This document shows positions 49,375 through 58,047 of a DNA stretch of 64,000 bases, one piece after another (the stretch's first letter is position 1; every line of letters starts with the position of its first letter). The stretch is from Runella sp. CRIBMP (GTDB taxonomy: Bacteria > Bacteroidota > Bacteroidia > Cytophagales > Spirosomataceae). Both the position numbers and the translations under genes were made by a program. The notes under the pieces were generated by a model. That model saw only the letters and a program-made list of their open reading frames with translations. It ran no database searches and was not told the origin of the DNA. The DNA lies in NCBI RefSeq assembly GCF_009905605.1, contig NZ_JAAAKZ010000001.1, forward strand, positions 1,054,001-1,118,000, read 5' to 3'.

Positions 49375-50419
49375 ATTTTTTTAACCAGCTGTCTAGTACG
49401 GGAATACATCTTAAATTGGCCGCTTGCTGGTAGCTTTTCAGCGGGGTATCCAGCGCCTTCCGTAATTTTCGTACGGCAGGTGCGTAGTCAACGCCTAAGT
49501 CTTGAAATTTGGCGATGGTTTGCAGGATGGCTTGCGTTTCGGAATAAAACTGACCGTCATAGAAAGTGTGGGTGCGCTCCATAGAGTCCTTAAATTTTTC
49601 GGCCATCTTCAAAATACCTGCCTTGATAGGCTCGGCAAAAAGCCGTCGGTCTTCAACGTCATTGTCGGCCAAAAAAGGAAAAACCTCACCTGCCCACGGT
49701 GTTTCCAAACGACTAACGAGATATTGCTGCCATTCAGGGTTTGATTTTATTTTGGCAAGGGCGGCCTCCCGCACGGCTTTGTCATGGTACTTAGTGGTAA
49801 AAACCAGAATCAAGACCATCTCAGTCTTGGGGTTATTCTTTTCAATTTGGTCCAAAAATTCTTGTTGACGGTGCGCGTCTTCTGCGTCTCTCATTTCGGC
49901 ATGTTGTGCTGCTGCAATCGGGATATTGACGAGCCATTCGCCCAACATCAAAACGCAACTTACCGCGCTTATCAGCACGACGCCTTTCAGTGCCCATTGC
50001 CAAATCACAGCGGGTACGAGGGTTTGGAGTGAAGTATTGACTAATATAAAACCTGCCAACAACAACGGCGGCAAGGCCCAAACAATGGTATATTTTCCCA
50101 AAATCCGCATGACCCAAGGTGCGCCGCCGCCGTTAATCATTGCGGCAAAAAAGCTGAAAATCAACAGCGCAATTAACCCCGAAATCACGAATGTGTTGCG
50201 TAAAGTGGTTTTTTCGGTTACCCAATCAAAGCCCCCTTTCCATAAGACAATGGCGGTGGCGATGCTGATGCCCACGGCCACGGCAGCGTACGCAAATAGC
50301 AAGGCAAACGCGTGTCCTACGCCGTAGTCCCCGCCTGGGGTGGGTTTGCCAGCCATAGATGCAAGGCTAAAATAGCCAATAAAGGCTAAAAGAAGTGCGA
50401 GGTTTCCGAAGACGTTCAT
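49358..50419 (-). CDS. Membrane protein with C-terminal helical-repeat domain
   Basis: A 353-residue protein with four to five membrane helices in the first 170 residues and a soluble helical C-terminal domain (about 180-353; EAALAKIKSNPEWQQYLVSRLE and similar helices) that looks like HEAT-type repeats. Not recognised. It overlaps the zinc-ribbon gene, forming a two-gene unit. Confidence 0.65.
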   Translation of the reverse strand: MNVFGNLALLLAFIGYFSLASMAGKPTPGGDYGVGHAFALLFAYAAVAVGISIATAIVLWKGGFDWVTEKTTLRNTFVISGLIALLIFSFFAAMINGGGAPWVMRILGKYTIVWALPPLLLAGFILVNTSLQTLVPAVIWQWALKGVVLISAVSCVLMLGEWLVNIPIAAAQHAEMRDAEDAHRQQEFLDQIEKNNPKTEMVLILVFTTKYHDKAVREAALAKIKSNPEWQQYLVSRLETPWAGEVFPFLADNDVEDRRLFAEPIKAGILKMAEKFKDSMERTHTFYDGQFYSETQAILQTIAKFQDLGVDYAPAVRKLRKALDTPLKSYQQAANLRCIPVLDSWLKKYEKEK

Positions 50420-50703
50420 AGCAGTAGTACTAAAAAACTCGTAAGGTGTTCACAAAGCTATTTTTTTGCGTACCTACTTTCTAAAAAGAAAAACTCAAGT
50501 GCGGTTCTATAACCCTGAGGCGGTAGGTTTACCACTTGGAGCGGGACGACGGCCTGTATGCGGAGAAAAGCCTCCTTTGTCTTTACGTATCTTTCCTATC
50601 AAAAAACGCTGAAAATACGGTATAACTTTTGGATATTTGTAGTACAAATTGCGTATCTGACGTTTTCCACACACCGAAAGGCGCGAGAAGCTGTATTCCA
50701 AAA

Positions 50704-51333
50704 ATGGTAAAGTCAAAAATTAGAAGAGGCTACAGGATAGCTAAGTACATCGTTTATAAAGAAACGCTCGTTGATTCGGTAGAGAATTTTTGGTCATTTG
50801 TAGGTGCTTTTTTGGGGGTAGGATTGATTGCCTTTCTACAAAGCGCCCTTTCCGAAACTGACAATTTGTTCTTGATTGGCTCGTTTGGAGCGTCTGCTGT
50901 ACTCATTTTCGGTGCCATCCAAAGTCCGTTGGCCCAACCCCGTAATCTCGTGGGTGGACATCTCATTTCTGCGCTGCTGGGTGTGACCATTTACCAACTT
51001 TTCCCTAATATTATCTGGCTCACGGCCCCATTGGCGGTAGGGTTGTCCATTATCAGTATGCAAATCACCAAGACGCTACATCCGCCGGGTGGTGCTACGG
51101 CGTTGATAGCCGTCATTGGTTCTGAAAAAATAAAGGACCTTGGTTATTGGTTTGTGCTAACGCCCGTTGCTTCAGGAGTGTTTATACTTCTGGCGGTGGC
51201 ACTTGTTTTCAACAACCTCACGCCCAACCGCAAATACCCTACCAACCGTCGATATTCAAGAAAGTTCAGATGGGCCATCATCCCCACCAAAAAAATAATG
51301 AAAAGGTTGCGCGGCAGGCGGCGTGTCATTTAA
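50704..51333 (+). CDS. HPP family integral membrane protein
   Basis: A 209-residue protein with about five membrane helices. The ATG at 50704 (MVKSKIRRGYRIAKY) is preferred over one 25 codons upstream, whose added residues have no family character. The motif LHPPGGATALIAVIG is the HPP signature; GSFGASAVLIFGAIQSPLAQPRNLVGGH is also diagnostic. Some HPP proteins transport nitrite in chloroplasts or cyanobacteria, but substrate is not known here. The C-terminus is very basic. Confidence 0.88.
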   Translation: MVKSKIRRGYRIAKYIVYKETLVDSVENFWSFVGAFLGVGLIAFLQSALSETDNLFLIGSFGASAVLIFGAIQSPLAQPRNLVGGHLISALLGVTIYQLFPNIIWLTAPLAVGLSIISMQITKTLHPPGGATALIAVIGSEKIKDLGYWFVLTPVASGVFILLAVALVFNNLTPNRKYPTNRRYSRKFRWAIIPTKKIMKRLRGRRRVI

Positions 51334-51361
51334 AACCGTCAGAGCCGAGCGACTGCTAAAA

Positions 51362-51393
51362 CAAAAAAAGTCGGCTACCAACGCAGCCGACTT
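51362..51393 (-). terminator. Intrinsic terminator after fumC
   Basis: AAGTCGGCT pairs with AGCCGACTT around an 8-base loop; on the minus strand a T7 run follows. Confidence 0.82.
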
Positions 51394-51464
51394 CCTTGGG
51401 AAGAAGAACCAACTTTCTACATTTAAAATTTTACATTTAACGGTTTTCGGTTCTAAATAAGCAT

Positions 51465-52886
51465 TTACTTCAAACCTCCCACCATATCTTCGGGGCGTAC
51501 CCACGCGTCGAATTGCTCTTCGGTCATGTGCGTGAAATCTAAGCCTTTGAGTTCAAATTCGAGGGAAGCCTGTTTGAGCGTAATACCGCGCTTGTGCGCG
51601 TCTTGGGCAATGGCGGCGGCGTTGTAATACCCGATTTTGGGGTTGAGCGCCGTTACCAACATCAGTGAATTGTTGACGTGCTTACGGATATTTTCGGTCA
51701 ATGGCTCAATACCTACCGCACAATGGTCGTTGAACGCCACGCATACATCACCAATCAAACGTGCCGAGTGCAGGAAGTTATAAATCATTACTGGCTTAAA
51801 TACATTCAATTCAAAATGACCGTTGGAGCCGCCAATGTTGATGGCAACGTCATTACCCATGACCTGACAGGCCACCATCGTCATGGCTTCGCACTGTGTG
51901 GGGTTTACTTTGCCCGGCATGATAGAGCTGCCTGGTTCGTTGTCGGGAATGTGAATTTCACCGATACCCGCGCGCGGGCCTGACGACAACATCCGGATGT
52001 CGTTGGCAATTTTCATCAAACTTACGGCCACTGTTTTGAGCGCACCGTGGGCTTCAACGATGGCATCGTGGGCGGCGAGTGCTTCAAATTTATTTTCAGC
52101 CGTGATAAAAGGTAAGCCCGTCAACGTAGCAATGTGCGCTGCTACATTTTCCGAATAGCCTTTTGGCGTGTTGATTCCTGTACCTACGGCCGTACCGCCC
52201 AGTGCCAATTCTGAAAGGTGCGCCAAGGTGTTTTTAATGGCGCGAAGTCCGTGATTCAATTGTGAAACATAGCCCGAAAATTCCTGACCGAGTGTCAGCG
52301 GCGTAGCATCCATAAAGTGGGTGCGACCGATTTTTACCACGTCTTTGAAGGCTTCCGATTTGGCTTGGAGTGTATCACGGAGTTTTTCGATGCCGGGAAT
52401 GGTTACCTCAGTCAGAATCTGATAGGCCGCAATGTGCATCGCCGTCGGGAAGGTATCATTCGAAGATTGCGATTTGTTGACGTCGTCGTTGGGATTCAAA
52501 TATTTCTTTTCATCCAACAATGACCCGCCATTGATGACGTGCGCACGGTAGGCAATCACCTCATTACAGTTCATGTTTGACTGGGTTCCGGAGCCAGTTT
52601 GCCACACCACCAACGGGAATTGGTCGTTGAGTTTGCCATCCAAAATTTCGTCGCATACTTGGGCAATCAAGTTTTTCTTGTCTTCGGGAAGAATGCCTGC
52701 TTCAAAGTTGGTGATGGCGGCGGCTTTTTTGAGATAGGCAAATGCCCGAATGATTTCTTTGGGCATTTTGTTAATATCTTGCGCAATCGGGAAATTCATG
52801 ATAGAGCGCTGGGTCTGTGCGCCCCAATACACATGGGCTGGCACTTCTACTTTGCCCATGGTGTCTTTTTCGATACGGTATTCCAT
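51465..52886 (-). CDS. fumC: Fumarate hydratase, class II
   Basis: A 473-residue iron-independent fumarase catalysing fumarate to malate in the TCA cycle. The family signature [16 protein letters not shown], the N-terminal [25 protein letters not shown], the [19 protein letters not shown] block and the [20 protein letters not shown] block are all present. Full length. Divergent from the toxin-antitoxin pair. Confidence 0.97.
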   Translation of the reverse strand: MEYRIEKDTMGKVEVPAHVYWGAQTQRSIMNFPIAQDINKMPKEIIRAFAYLKKAAAITNFEAGILPEDKKNLIAQVCDEILDGKLNDQFPLVVWQTGSGTQSNMNCNEVIAYRAHVINGGSLLDEKKYLNPNDDVNKSQSSNDTFPTAMHIAAYQILTEVTIPGIEKLRDTLQAKSEAFKDVVKIGRTHFMDATPLTLGQEFSGYVSQLNHGLRAIKNTLAHLSELALGGTAVGTGINTPKGYSENVAAHIATLTGLPFITAENKFEALAAHDAIVEAHGALKTVAVSLMKIANDIRMLSSGPRAGIGEIHIPDNEPGSSIMPGKVNPTQCEAMTMVACQVMGNDVAINIGGSNGHFELNVFKPVMIYNFLHSARLIGDVCVAFNDHCAVGIEPLTENIRKHVNNSLMLVTALNPKIGYYNAAAIAQDAHKRGITLKQASLEFELKGLDFTHMTEEQFDAWVRPEDMVGGLK

Positions 52887-53018
52887 TATTGTGGTTGATT
52901 GGATTTGAGATTATGGGAATCTTAATCAAGATTGGTAGCGCAAAAGTAAACACAAAACGCTGAATCGCTTTTGATAGAAATCATAATCTCTCTAAATTTA
53001 CCAAAAAAACAAAAGGCA

Positions 53019-53258
53019 ATGGCTGCAACAGCAACTCTCCGAAAACAACGCCTTATGCTGGACATACAGGTAACTCCAAAACAAAAGAAGGCTTTGATGA
53101 GTGTACTTAAAGCATTGGATATTGAAATAAAGCAACGCGAGCTTACGGAAGAACAAGAGGATACTGCCCTGTATTTGGCAATGGAGGAGGGAAAGAAAGA
53201 GGGGCGAGCTACTGAGAAAGAGAAAGAAGACTTTGAAAAATGGCTTTTTCAGAAATAA
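53019..53258 (+). CDS. Antitoxin of a type II module
   Basis: A 79-residue helical, strongly charged protein (LDIQVTPKQKKALMSVLKALDIEIKQRE). The ATG at 53019 is chosen over one 16 codons upstream. It ends 4 bases before a RelE/ParE-type toxin gene, the standard antitoxin-first order. No clear DNA-binding motif was seen, so identity rests on position and composition. Confidence 0.75.
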   Translation: MAATATLRKQRLMLDIQVTPKQKKALMSVLKALDIEIKQRELTEEQEDTALYLAMEEGKKEGRATEKEKEDFEKWLFQK

Positions 53259-53262
53259 CAGT

Positions 53263-53526
53263 ATGAAATACGACTATGAGAATGCCTATTTGAGAGATGC
53301 CAAAAAGTTGCCTGAAGCCCTAAGGTTATTGCTTCAAGACGTGGTATTGTCAGTCAGAGAAGCCAAAACACTTCAAAATATCCCCAATCTCAAAAAACTT
53401 TCGGGTTATAAAAATGCCTACAGAATCAGGATAGGAGAATACCGCATTGGCCTTTATTTAGAAGGCGATGTACTCGTATTTGCCCGAATTTTGCCCCGAA
53501 AAGAGATTTATCGCTTTTTCCCATAA
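53263..53526 (+). CDS. RelE/ParE family toxin
   Basis: An 87-residue protein with the RelE-fold pattern: N-terminal helices (AKKLPEALRLLLQDVV), then LKKLSGYKNAYRIRIGEYRIGLYLEGDVLVFARILPRKEIYRFFP, where the RIRIGEYRIGLY strand and the terminal basic and Tyr residues match the mRNA-interferase fold. Start at 53263, after rejecting an ATG 10 codons earlier that overlaps the antitoxin. It ends 10 bases before the altronate dehydratase gene. Confidence 0.9.
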   Translation: MKYDYENAYLRDAKKLPEALRLLLQDVVLSVREAKTLQNIPNLKKLSGYKNAYRIRIGEYRIGLYLEGDVLVFARILPRKEIYRFFP

Positions 53527-53536
53527 CTTAATTGAT

Positions 53537-55201
53537 ATGTTACATAAAGTCTTAAAAGTAAATTCAAATGATAACGTTATTGTAGCCCTGCGCGATTTAT
53601 CTGCGGGGGAAGTGGTTGATTTTGAGGGAGAAAGCTACGTATTGCCGTATACCGTTTACGCAAAACATAAATTTGTTACCCAAGACCTAGCCATCGGCGA
53701 TGCCGTCATGATGTATGGTGTGTTGGTGGGTCGTGCTTCGCAACCCATCAAGCGCGGTGAGCCAGTTACTACTTATAATTTAAAGCATGATTCCGAGCCT
53801 TACAGCACCGCCAAGCGCCAACCCTACAGCTGGACGCCGCCTGACGTAAGCAAGTGGGTAGGCAGAACGTTTAAAGGCTACCGTCGCTCGGATGGTAAGG
53901 TGGGGACGTATAATTATTGGTTGGTAATACCGCTGGTATTTTGCGAAAACCGAAATGTATTGACCCTGAAAGATGCTTTTGAGCGTGAACTGGGCTATGC
54001 TCAACCCGACCTGTACCGCGACCAAGTACGGGAGTTTTTGCACTTGTACCAAAACGGGCAAATGGATGTCATCAAGAAAATAGAACCTTTTGTTAGCGTT
54101 GCTGCTCCAAGTACAGATGCCTCCGGCATGACAAAAAGACCTTTCAAAAACGTCGATGGCATCAAATTTCTCACGCACGAAGGTGGCTGTGGCGGTACGC
54201 GGCAGGATGCGCATACACTGTGCTCGTTGTTTGCATCGTATGCGGTGCACCCCAACGTGGCTGGAATTACGGTGTTGAGTTTGGGTTGTCAAAACTCTGA
54301 AGAGAAGATTCTGATGGACGAAATTCATAAGCGCAGCCCTCATTTTGATAAACCGTTGTACATTTTTGAACAACAGCAGGGTACGGAAGCGCAAATGATG
54401 TCGATGGCCATCAAGCAGACGTTTTTGGGCTTGATAAAAGCTGACAAACACGAGCGCGAAGACGTGCCCATTACCGAGCTGGTCGTGGGCTTAAAATGCG
54501 GGGGCTCGGATGGCTTTTCAGGAATATCGGCCAATCCCGTTTTAGGGCAGGTGTCGGATATCTTGGTAACCCTTGGAGGAAAAACCTTACTAGCTGAATT
54601 TCCTGAACTGCATGGCGTAGAGCAAGAATTGTTAAACCGTTGTGTTACAGAAGAAAAAGCGGCCAAGTTTGAGCGGCTCATGCGCGATTATTCGGGTAAG
54701 GCCGATGCGGTCGGGTCGGCTTTTGCGTTCAATCCTTCGCCGGGCAATATCAAAGACGGACTCATCACCGACGCCATCAAATCAGCGGGTGCGGCCAAAA
54801 AAGGCGGCTCAGCTCCCATTCAGGACGTAACCAATTATACTGAAATATCTTCCGAAAAAGGCCTCCAACTCGTTTGCACGCCTGGCAATGACGTTGAAGC
54901 TACCACGGGCAAAACAGCCGCCGGCGCAACGGTGATTCTGTTTACAACTGGTTTGGGAACGCCGACGGGCAACCCGATTTGTCCCGTCATGAAAGTAGCT
55001 ACCAACTCTACTTTGGCCCAAAAGATGTCAGATGTGATTGATTTTGACTGCGGACCCGTGGTGACGGGAGAACAAACCATTGCCCAGAATGCCGATGCGT
55101 TGTTGGAAGAAATTATCCAAGTAGCCAGCGGCAAACTTACCCACGCCCAACGCTTGGCCCAAGATGATTTTATCCCTTGGAAACGAGGCGTTTCATTGTA
55201 G
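53537..55201 (+). CDS. uxaA: Altronate dehydratase family protein (UxaA-type)
   Basis: A 554-residue lyase. It has an N-terminal SAF-like domain (about 1-90, LHKVLKVNSNDNVIVALRDL) and the UxaA/GarD core with THEGGCGGTRQDAHTLCSLF, LSLGCQNSEE, LKCGGSDGFSGISANPVLG and FTTGLGTPTGNPICPVMKVATN. Conserved Cys residues probably bind iron. The family dehydrates altronate to 2-keto-3-deoxygluconate. The start at 53537 is preferred over an in-frame ATG inside the toxin gene. Confidence 0.92.
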   Translation: MLHKVLKVNSNDNVIVALRDLSAGEVVDFEGESYVLPYTVYAKHKFVTQDLAIGDAVMMYGVLVGRASQPIKRGEPVTTYNLKHDSEPYSTAKRQPYSWTPPDVSKWVGRTFKGYRRSDGKVGTYNYWLVIPLVFCENRNVLTLKDAFERELGYAQPDLYRDQVREFLHLYQNGQMDVIKKIEPFVSVAAPSTDASGMTKRPFKNVDGIKFLTHEGGCGGTRQDAHTLCSLFASYAVHPNVAGITVLSLGCQNSEEKILMDEIHKRSPHFDKPLYIFEQQQGTEAQMMSMAIKQTFLGLIKADKHEREDVPITELVVGLKCGGSDGFSGISANPVLGQVSDILVTLGGKTLLAEFPELHGVEQELLNRCVTEEKAAKFERLMRDYSGKADAVGSAFAFNPSPGNIKDGLITDAIKSAGAAKKGGSAPIQDVTNYTEISSEKGLQLVCTPGNDVEATTGKTAAGATVILFTTGLGTPTGNPICPVMKVATNSTLAQKMSDVIDFDCGPVVTGEQTIAQNADALLEEIIQVASGKLTHAQRLAQDDFIPWKRGVSL

Positions 55202-55209
55202 ACTGAGCG

Positions 55210-55250
55210 CTGTAATTGTCGGACGGTTTTGAACTGTCGGACAATTACAG
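55210..55250. terminator. Intrinsic terminator between convergent genes
   Basis: A 17-base stem with two mismatches (CTGTAATTGTC and GACAATTACAG as outer arms) around a short loop, between the altronate dehydratase and a leftward gene. Confidence 0.65.
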
Positions 55251-55258
55251 AAAATTAA

Positions 55259-55900
55259 TCAGTAAGGAAAATACGTAATGTGAACGCTGATAATACCCAT
55301 GTCGATGCCTGTCCAAGTAAGCGGTGCTGCTCTCACTTCCAAGGCATAGTATGAGTTTTTGTTGTCAATCGTATGGTAGGGTTTCTCCACAGGATTGAAA
55401 TTGTTAAAAGTACCACATCTTACGGTGCCAGATTGACCCGAAGTAGTGAGAGAATAATATCCATTGCCTGTGAGTGTCTGCGGATTGTATTGCCACAATA
55501 TCATATTTAAATTATTATCAGCATTATTATCATAATAGCAGGCTTTGATTTCTTTGATTCTTGCTCGGTGCGGAAGATAGACAGGAGCAGACAGGTCAGC
55601 ATTTGCCCCTGAGCCTAAATAAACACTGTTGAAATTGCCTATGCTGTAAAACACGCTGCTCGAAGAGGGGCGAAAAGCAGAGGGGGGAATGCTGAGATAA
55701 GAAACTGAGTCAGGAGAAAGGGGGATAAGTACCCCGTCGGGTGTAGCAACTACAGGACGTTGATTGGAGCCTGACAAAGTGGAAGAACGAATGGCCCCCG
55801 ATACATCTACTTTGTTTGCTGCGTTAGGAGAGAGGGTTACTTGTGCAATAACTTTACAGGACAAAAGGAGAATCAGAGAAAGAAATAGAGCCGTTTTCAT
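55259..55900 (-). CDS. Secreted protein of unknown function
   Basis: A 213-residue protein with a signal peptide (MKTALFLSLILLLSCKVIAQ; a lipobox-like LLSC also occurs). The mature part begins VTLSPNAANKVDVSGAIRSS, a pattern common in Bacteroidota surface proteins, and then forms a beta-rich domain with FNSVYLGSGANADLSAPVYLPHRARIKEI and two Cys residues. Not recognised. Confidence 0.65.
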   Translation of the reverse strand: MKTALFLSLILLLSCKVIAQVTLSPNAANKVDVSGAIRSSTLSGSNQRPVVATPDGVLIPLSPDSVSYLSIPPSAFRPSSSSVFYSIGNFNSVYLGSGANADLSAPVYLPHRARIKEIKACYYDNNADNNLNMILWQYNPQTLTGNGYYSLTTSGQSGTVRCGTFNNFNPVEKPYHTIDNKNSYYALEVRAAPLTWTGIDMGIISVHITYFPY

Positions 55901-55994
55901 AACGCATGGATTTTGTTTAATGACACTGCCAAAATAGGTATTTACGGTGAAAAAGAAAAAAGTTGGACGTAATCTAAACTAAAGTGCTTTTTCA

Positions 55995-56024
55995 TGCCGA
56001 TGTTGGTGTTTTTTCACCAACATC
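55995..56024 (+). repeat. Diverged REP-like palindrome (direct)
   Basis: ATGCC followed by GATGTTGGTG, six T, and CACCAACATC. Same layout as the 38.6-40.3 kb copies, with a paired change in the stem (T to A on one arm and A to T on the other). Confidence 0.75.
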
Positions 56025-56053
56025 CCTTCGCTAATCGACTTTGCATTTTTACG

Positions 56054-56073
56054 GTTTGGTGATAACACCAAAC
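56054..56073 (-). repeat. Diverged REP-like palindrome (inverted)
   Basis: GTTTGGTGATAACACCAAAC shares the GGTGATAACACC centre with REP copies 3 and 5. It faces the previous element, giving a two-REP inverted unit. Confidence 0.75.
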
Positions 56074-56127
56074 AGGGCAGCAGCAACAGATTTTTAACGG
56101 TCGGTCGGTTTTAAACGGGCTGACTGT

Positions 56128-56135
56128 TAACTTTG
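56128..56135 (+). promoter_or_regulatory. -7 promoter element for the MFS gene
   Basis: TAACTTTG fits TAnnTTTG exactly and ends only 7 bases before the start codon, so the transcript would be leaderless or nearly so. Confidence 0.4.
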
Positions 56136-56142
56136 CCGCATT

Positions 56143-57360
56143 ATGTTACAGAAAACAGCCACTCTTTATCGAAATGCGTACGGCGGCATCTCCCGCGAAA
56201 TCTGGCTTCTGGCCTTTGTGATGTTCATCAATCGTTCGGGTACGATGGTGATTCCCTTTATGAGCGTGTACTTGACGCAGGCACTCCATTTCAGTTTGCC
56301 CAATGCTGGTTTGGTAGTGAGTTGTGCGGGTGCTGGTGGGATATTGGGGACGTATTTTGGCGGTAAACTGACCGATAAAGTAGGGCATTACTACGTCCAA
56401 ATGGCAAGTTTGGCATTGGGTGGCTTGATGTTTTTTGTGCTGATGCAAATGCGTACGTTGCCCACTTTATGTATTTCTACGTTTTGTTTGAGCCTGGTGG
56501 GTGAAGCTTTTAGGCCCGCAAATTCTACTTCTATTGCGTTTTACAGCACCCCCGAAAATCGTACGAGGGCGTATGCTATCAACCGTTTGGCCATCAATAT
56601 CGGTTGGGCCATCGGGCCCGCGTTGGGTGGTTTTTTTGCAACGATTGGCTACAAATATTTATTCATTGCCGATGGTATTACCAATATTTCGGCGGCGGTG
56701 GTACTAGCCGTATTGGTCAAAAATCGGGACAAAACCCACGGTGCAGAATACGACAAAGATGCGGTTGTCGTGCCAGCACAATCTGCTTTTCGGGATGGTA
56801 TTTATATGCGATTTGTGGTGTTTACGATTTTGTTTGCCATCGGGTTTATGCAGTTTTTTAGCATTGTACCCGTATTTTGGAAAACAGAACTCCACGTCAA
56901 CGAATTTTACATTGGTTTACTGCTCGGCTCAAACGGACTGTTGGTGGCAGCGTTTGAAATGATTTTGATTTACTACATTGAGCCGTTACGTCCTAAACTT
57001 ACCTTTATCAGTTGGGGGGTGCTTTTTTGCGGACTCAGCTATTTACTCTTCATCATTTTTCAGGGTTTTGTGTGGATTTTGCCCCTTGCCGTAATTACCA
57101 TTACCCTCAGCGAAATGTTGGCCATGCCGTTTATGAACTCCTTCACGATGGAGCGCTCTACGCCCCAAAATCGGGGACAATATTCGGCACTATATTCCAT
57201 GTGCTACGCCATTGCGCAGGTTGCGGCCCCAGTGTTGGGTGGGCAAATTGCCGCCACTTATGGCTATTATGCTCTTTGGGGCGTTATTATTGGATGTATG
57301 CTGGCGGCCTTTGTGGGCTTTCGTTGGGTGCAGACATTGATTGAACAGGAGAAACAGTAG
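56143..57360 (+). CDS. MFS transporter
   Basis: A 405-residue major facilitator with about 12 membrane helices. The loop after helix 2 has GGKLTDKVGHYYVQ, the motif A variant (G-x-x-x-D-x-x-G). The helix-4/5 region reads FRPANSTSIAFYSTPENRTRAYAINRLAINIGWAIGP, as in multidrug and sugar efflux members. No substrate can be read. It starts within 70 bases of a REP pair. Confidence 0.88.
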   Translation: MLQKTATLYRNAYGGISREIWLLAFVMFINRSGTMVIPFMSVYLTQALHFSLPNAGLVVSCAGAGGILGTYFGGKLTDKVGHYYVQMASLALGGLMFFVLMQMRTLPTLCISTFCLSLVGEAFRPANSTSIAFYSTPENRTRAYAINRLAINIGWAIGPALGGFFATIGYKYLFIADGITNISAAVVLAVLVKNRDKTHGAEYDKDAVVVPAQSAFRDGIYMRFVVFTILFAIGFMQFFSIVPVFWKTELHVNEFYIGLLLGSNGLLVAAFEMILIYYIEPLRPKLTFISWGVLFCGLSYLLFIIFQGFVWILPLAVITITLSEMLAMPFMNSFTMERSTPQNRGQYSALYSMCYAIAQVAAPVLGGQIAATYGYYALWGVIIGCMLAAFVGFRWVQTLIEQEKQ

Positions 57361-57364
57361 TGGG

Positions 57365-57386
57365 GCGGGTTCTCAAACCCGCTTTT
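57365..57386 (+). terminator. Short terminator after the MFS gene
   Basis: GCGGGTT pairs with AACCCGC around CTCA, followed by TTTT. Confidence 0.55.
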
Positions 57387-57412
57387 GGCTCGGGATGTGA
57401 GCATCCCTTGGC

Positions 57413-57448
57413 ACAAAAAAAATGCCGACCCTCTCCAAAGTCGGCATT
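57413..57448 (-). terminator. Intrinsic terminator after the pspC-like gene
   Basis: AATGCCGAC pairs with GTCGGCATT around a 10-base loop; on the minus strand a T7 run follows. Confidence 0.8.
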
Positions 57449-57477
57449 CATTTGCAAACACTGTTTCACTACAACCC

Positions 57478-57705
57478 CTAGATACGAATCACGCTCGTAT
57501 CCGTTGATTCTTTAATGGCGGTTGGCAGTACTGCCCACAAAATGATATAAATCATGACAGTGGGAAAGCCTGCAGTAAAGAAGAACGCCAGCACAAACAG
57601 GATGCGTACCAGTGCGCGGTCTATCCCGAAATGATGCGCCATCCCAGCGGCAACTCCCCCGATAACTGATTGATTGGCAATGCGATATAATCTGTTTGTT
57701 TCCAT
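57478..57705 (-). CDS. PspC domain protein
   Basis: A 75-residue protein of the PspC family: LYRIANQSVIGGVAAGMAHHFGIDRALVRILFVLAFFF, followed by a second hydrophobic run (TVMIYIILWAVLPT). In enterobacteria PspC helps sense envelope stress; stand-alone short copies are common in Bacteroidota. Single-gene unit. Confidence 0.9.
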   Translation of the reverse strand: METNRLYRIANQSVIGGVAAGMAHHFGIDRALVRILFVLAFFFTAGFPTVMIYIILWAVLPTAIKESTDTSVIRI

Positions 57706-58047
57706 GGCTATTTCAGTATTTTAATGCTTTGTTGGTTATTCTTGGCTGTTTTGATGGGTCAAATGTAGGGGTGCTGCTGAAACTTGCCAAGGGGATTATA
57801 ACCAACGGAAAAGGGGCTTGATGAATGGATGTTTTTGAGGATATTGTTGGTTAGAAAAACAGGATGAAAGTGAAGGAGGCCTCAGGGGTGGGGGTTCTTT
57901 CTAAGAATTTTTAAAAGGAAAGCAAAAAGACCGTTATTTTTGTTCAATAGACAGTAAGTCAAAATAGACCCGACTTTTTTATAGTGTAGAACCTAACCCA
58001 CTTAACTTTACCTTCGGAGGTCCACCGCCGAGGTGTTATGAATCCAC
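57706..58047. other. Divergent intergenic region before the GMC oxidoreductase
   Basis: About 340 bases without a gene. TATTTTTG at 57935-57942 fits the -7 consensus, and TAACTTTA at 58003-58010 is a near match, so either may serve the rightward gene. A GC-rich leader hairpin lies at 58010-58034 (ACCTTCGG with CCGAGGT), just before the start. Confidence 0.4.

Noticed and set aside
50629-50703. Upstream extension of the HPP gene
   Set aside because: The added residues have no HPP character, and the internal ATG at 50704 starts directly before the conserved basic and membrane segments.
53780-54451. A 223-codon open frame on the minus strand inside the altronate dehydratase gene
   Set aside because: It is antisense to strongly conserved coding sequence, has no family character and mirrors the codon bias of the sense gene.
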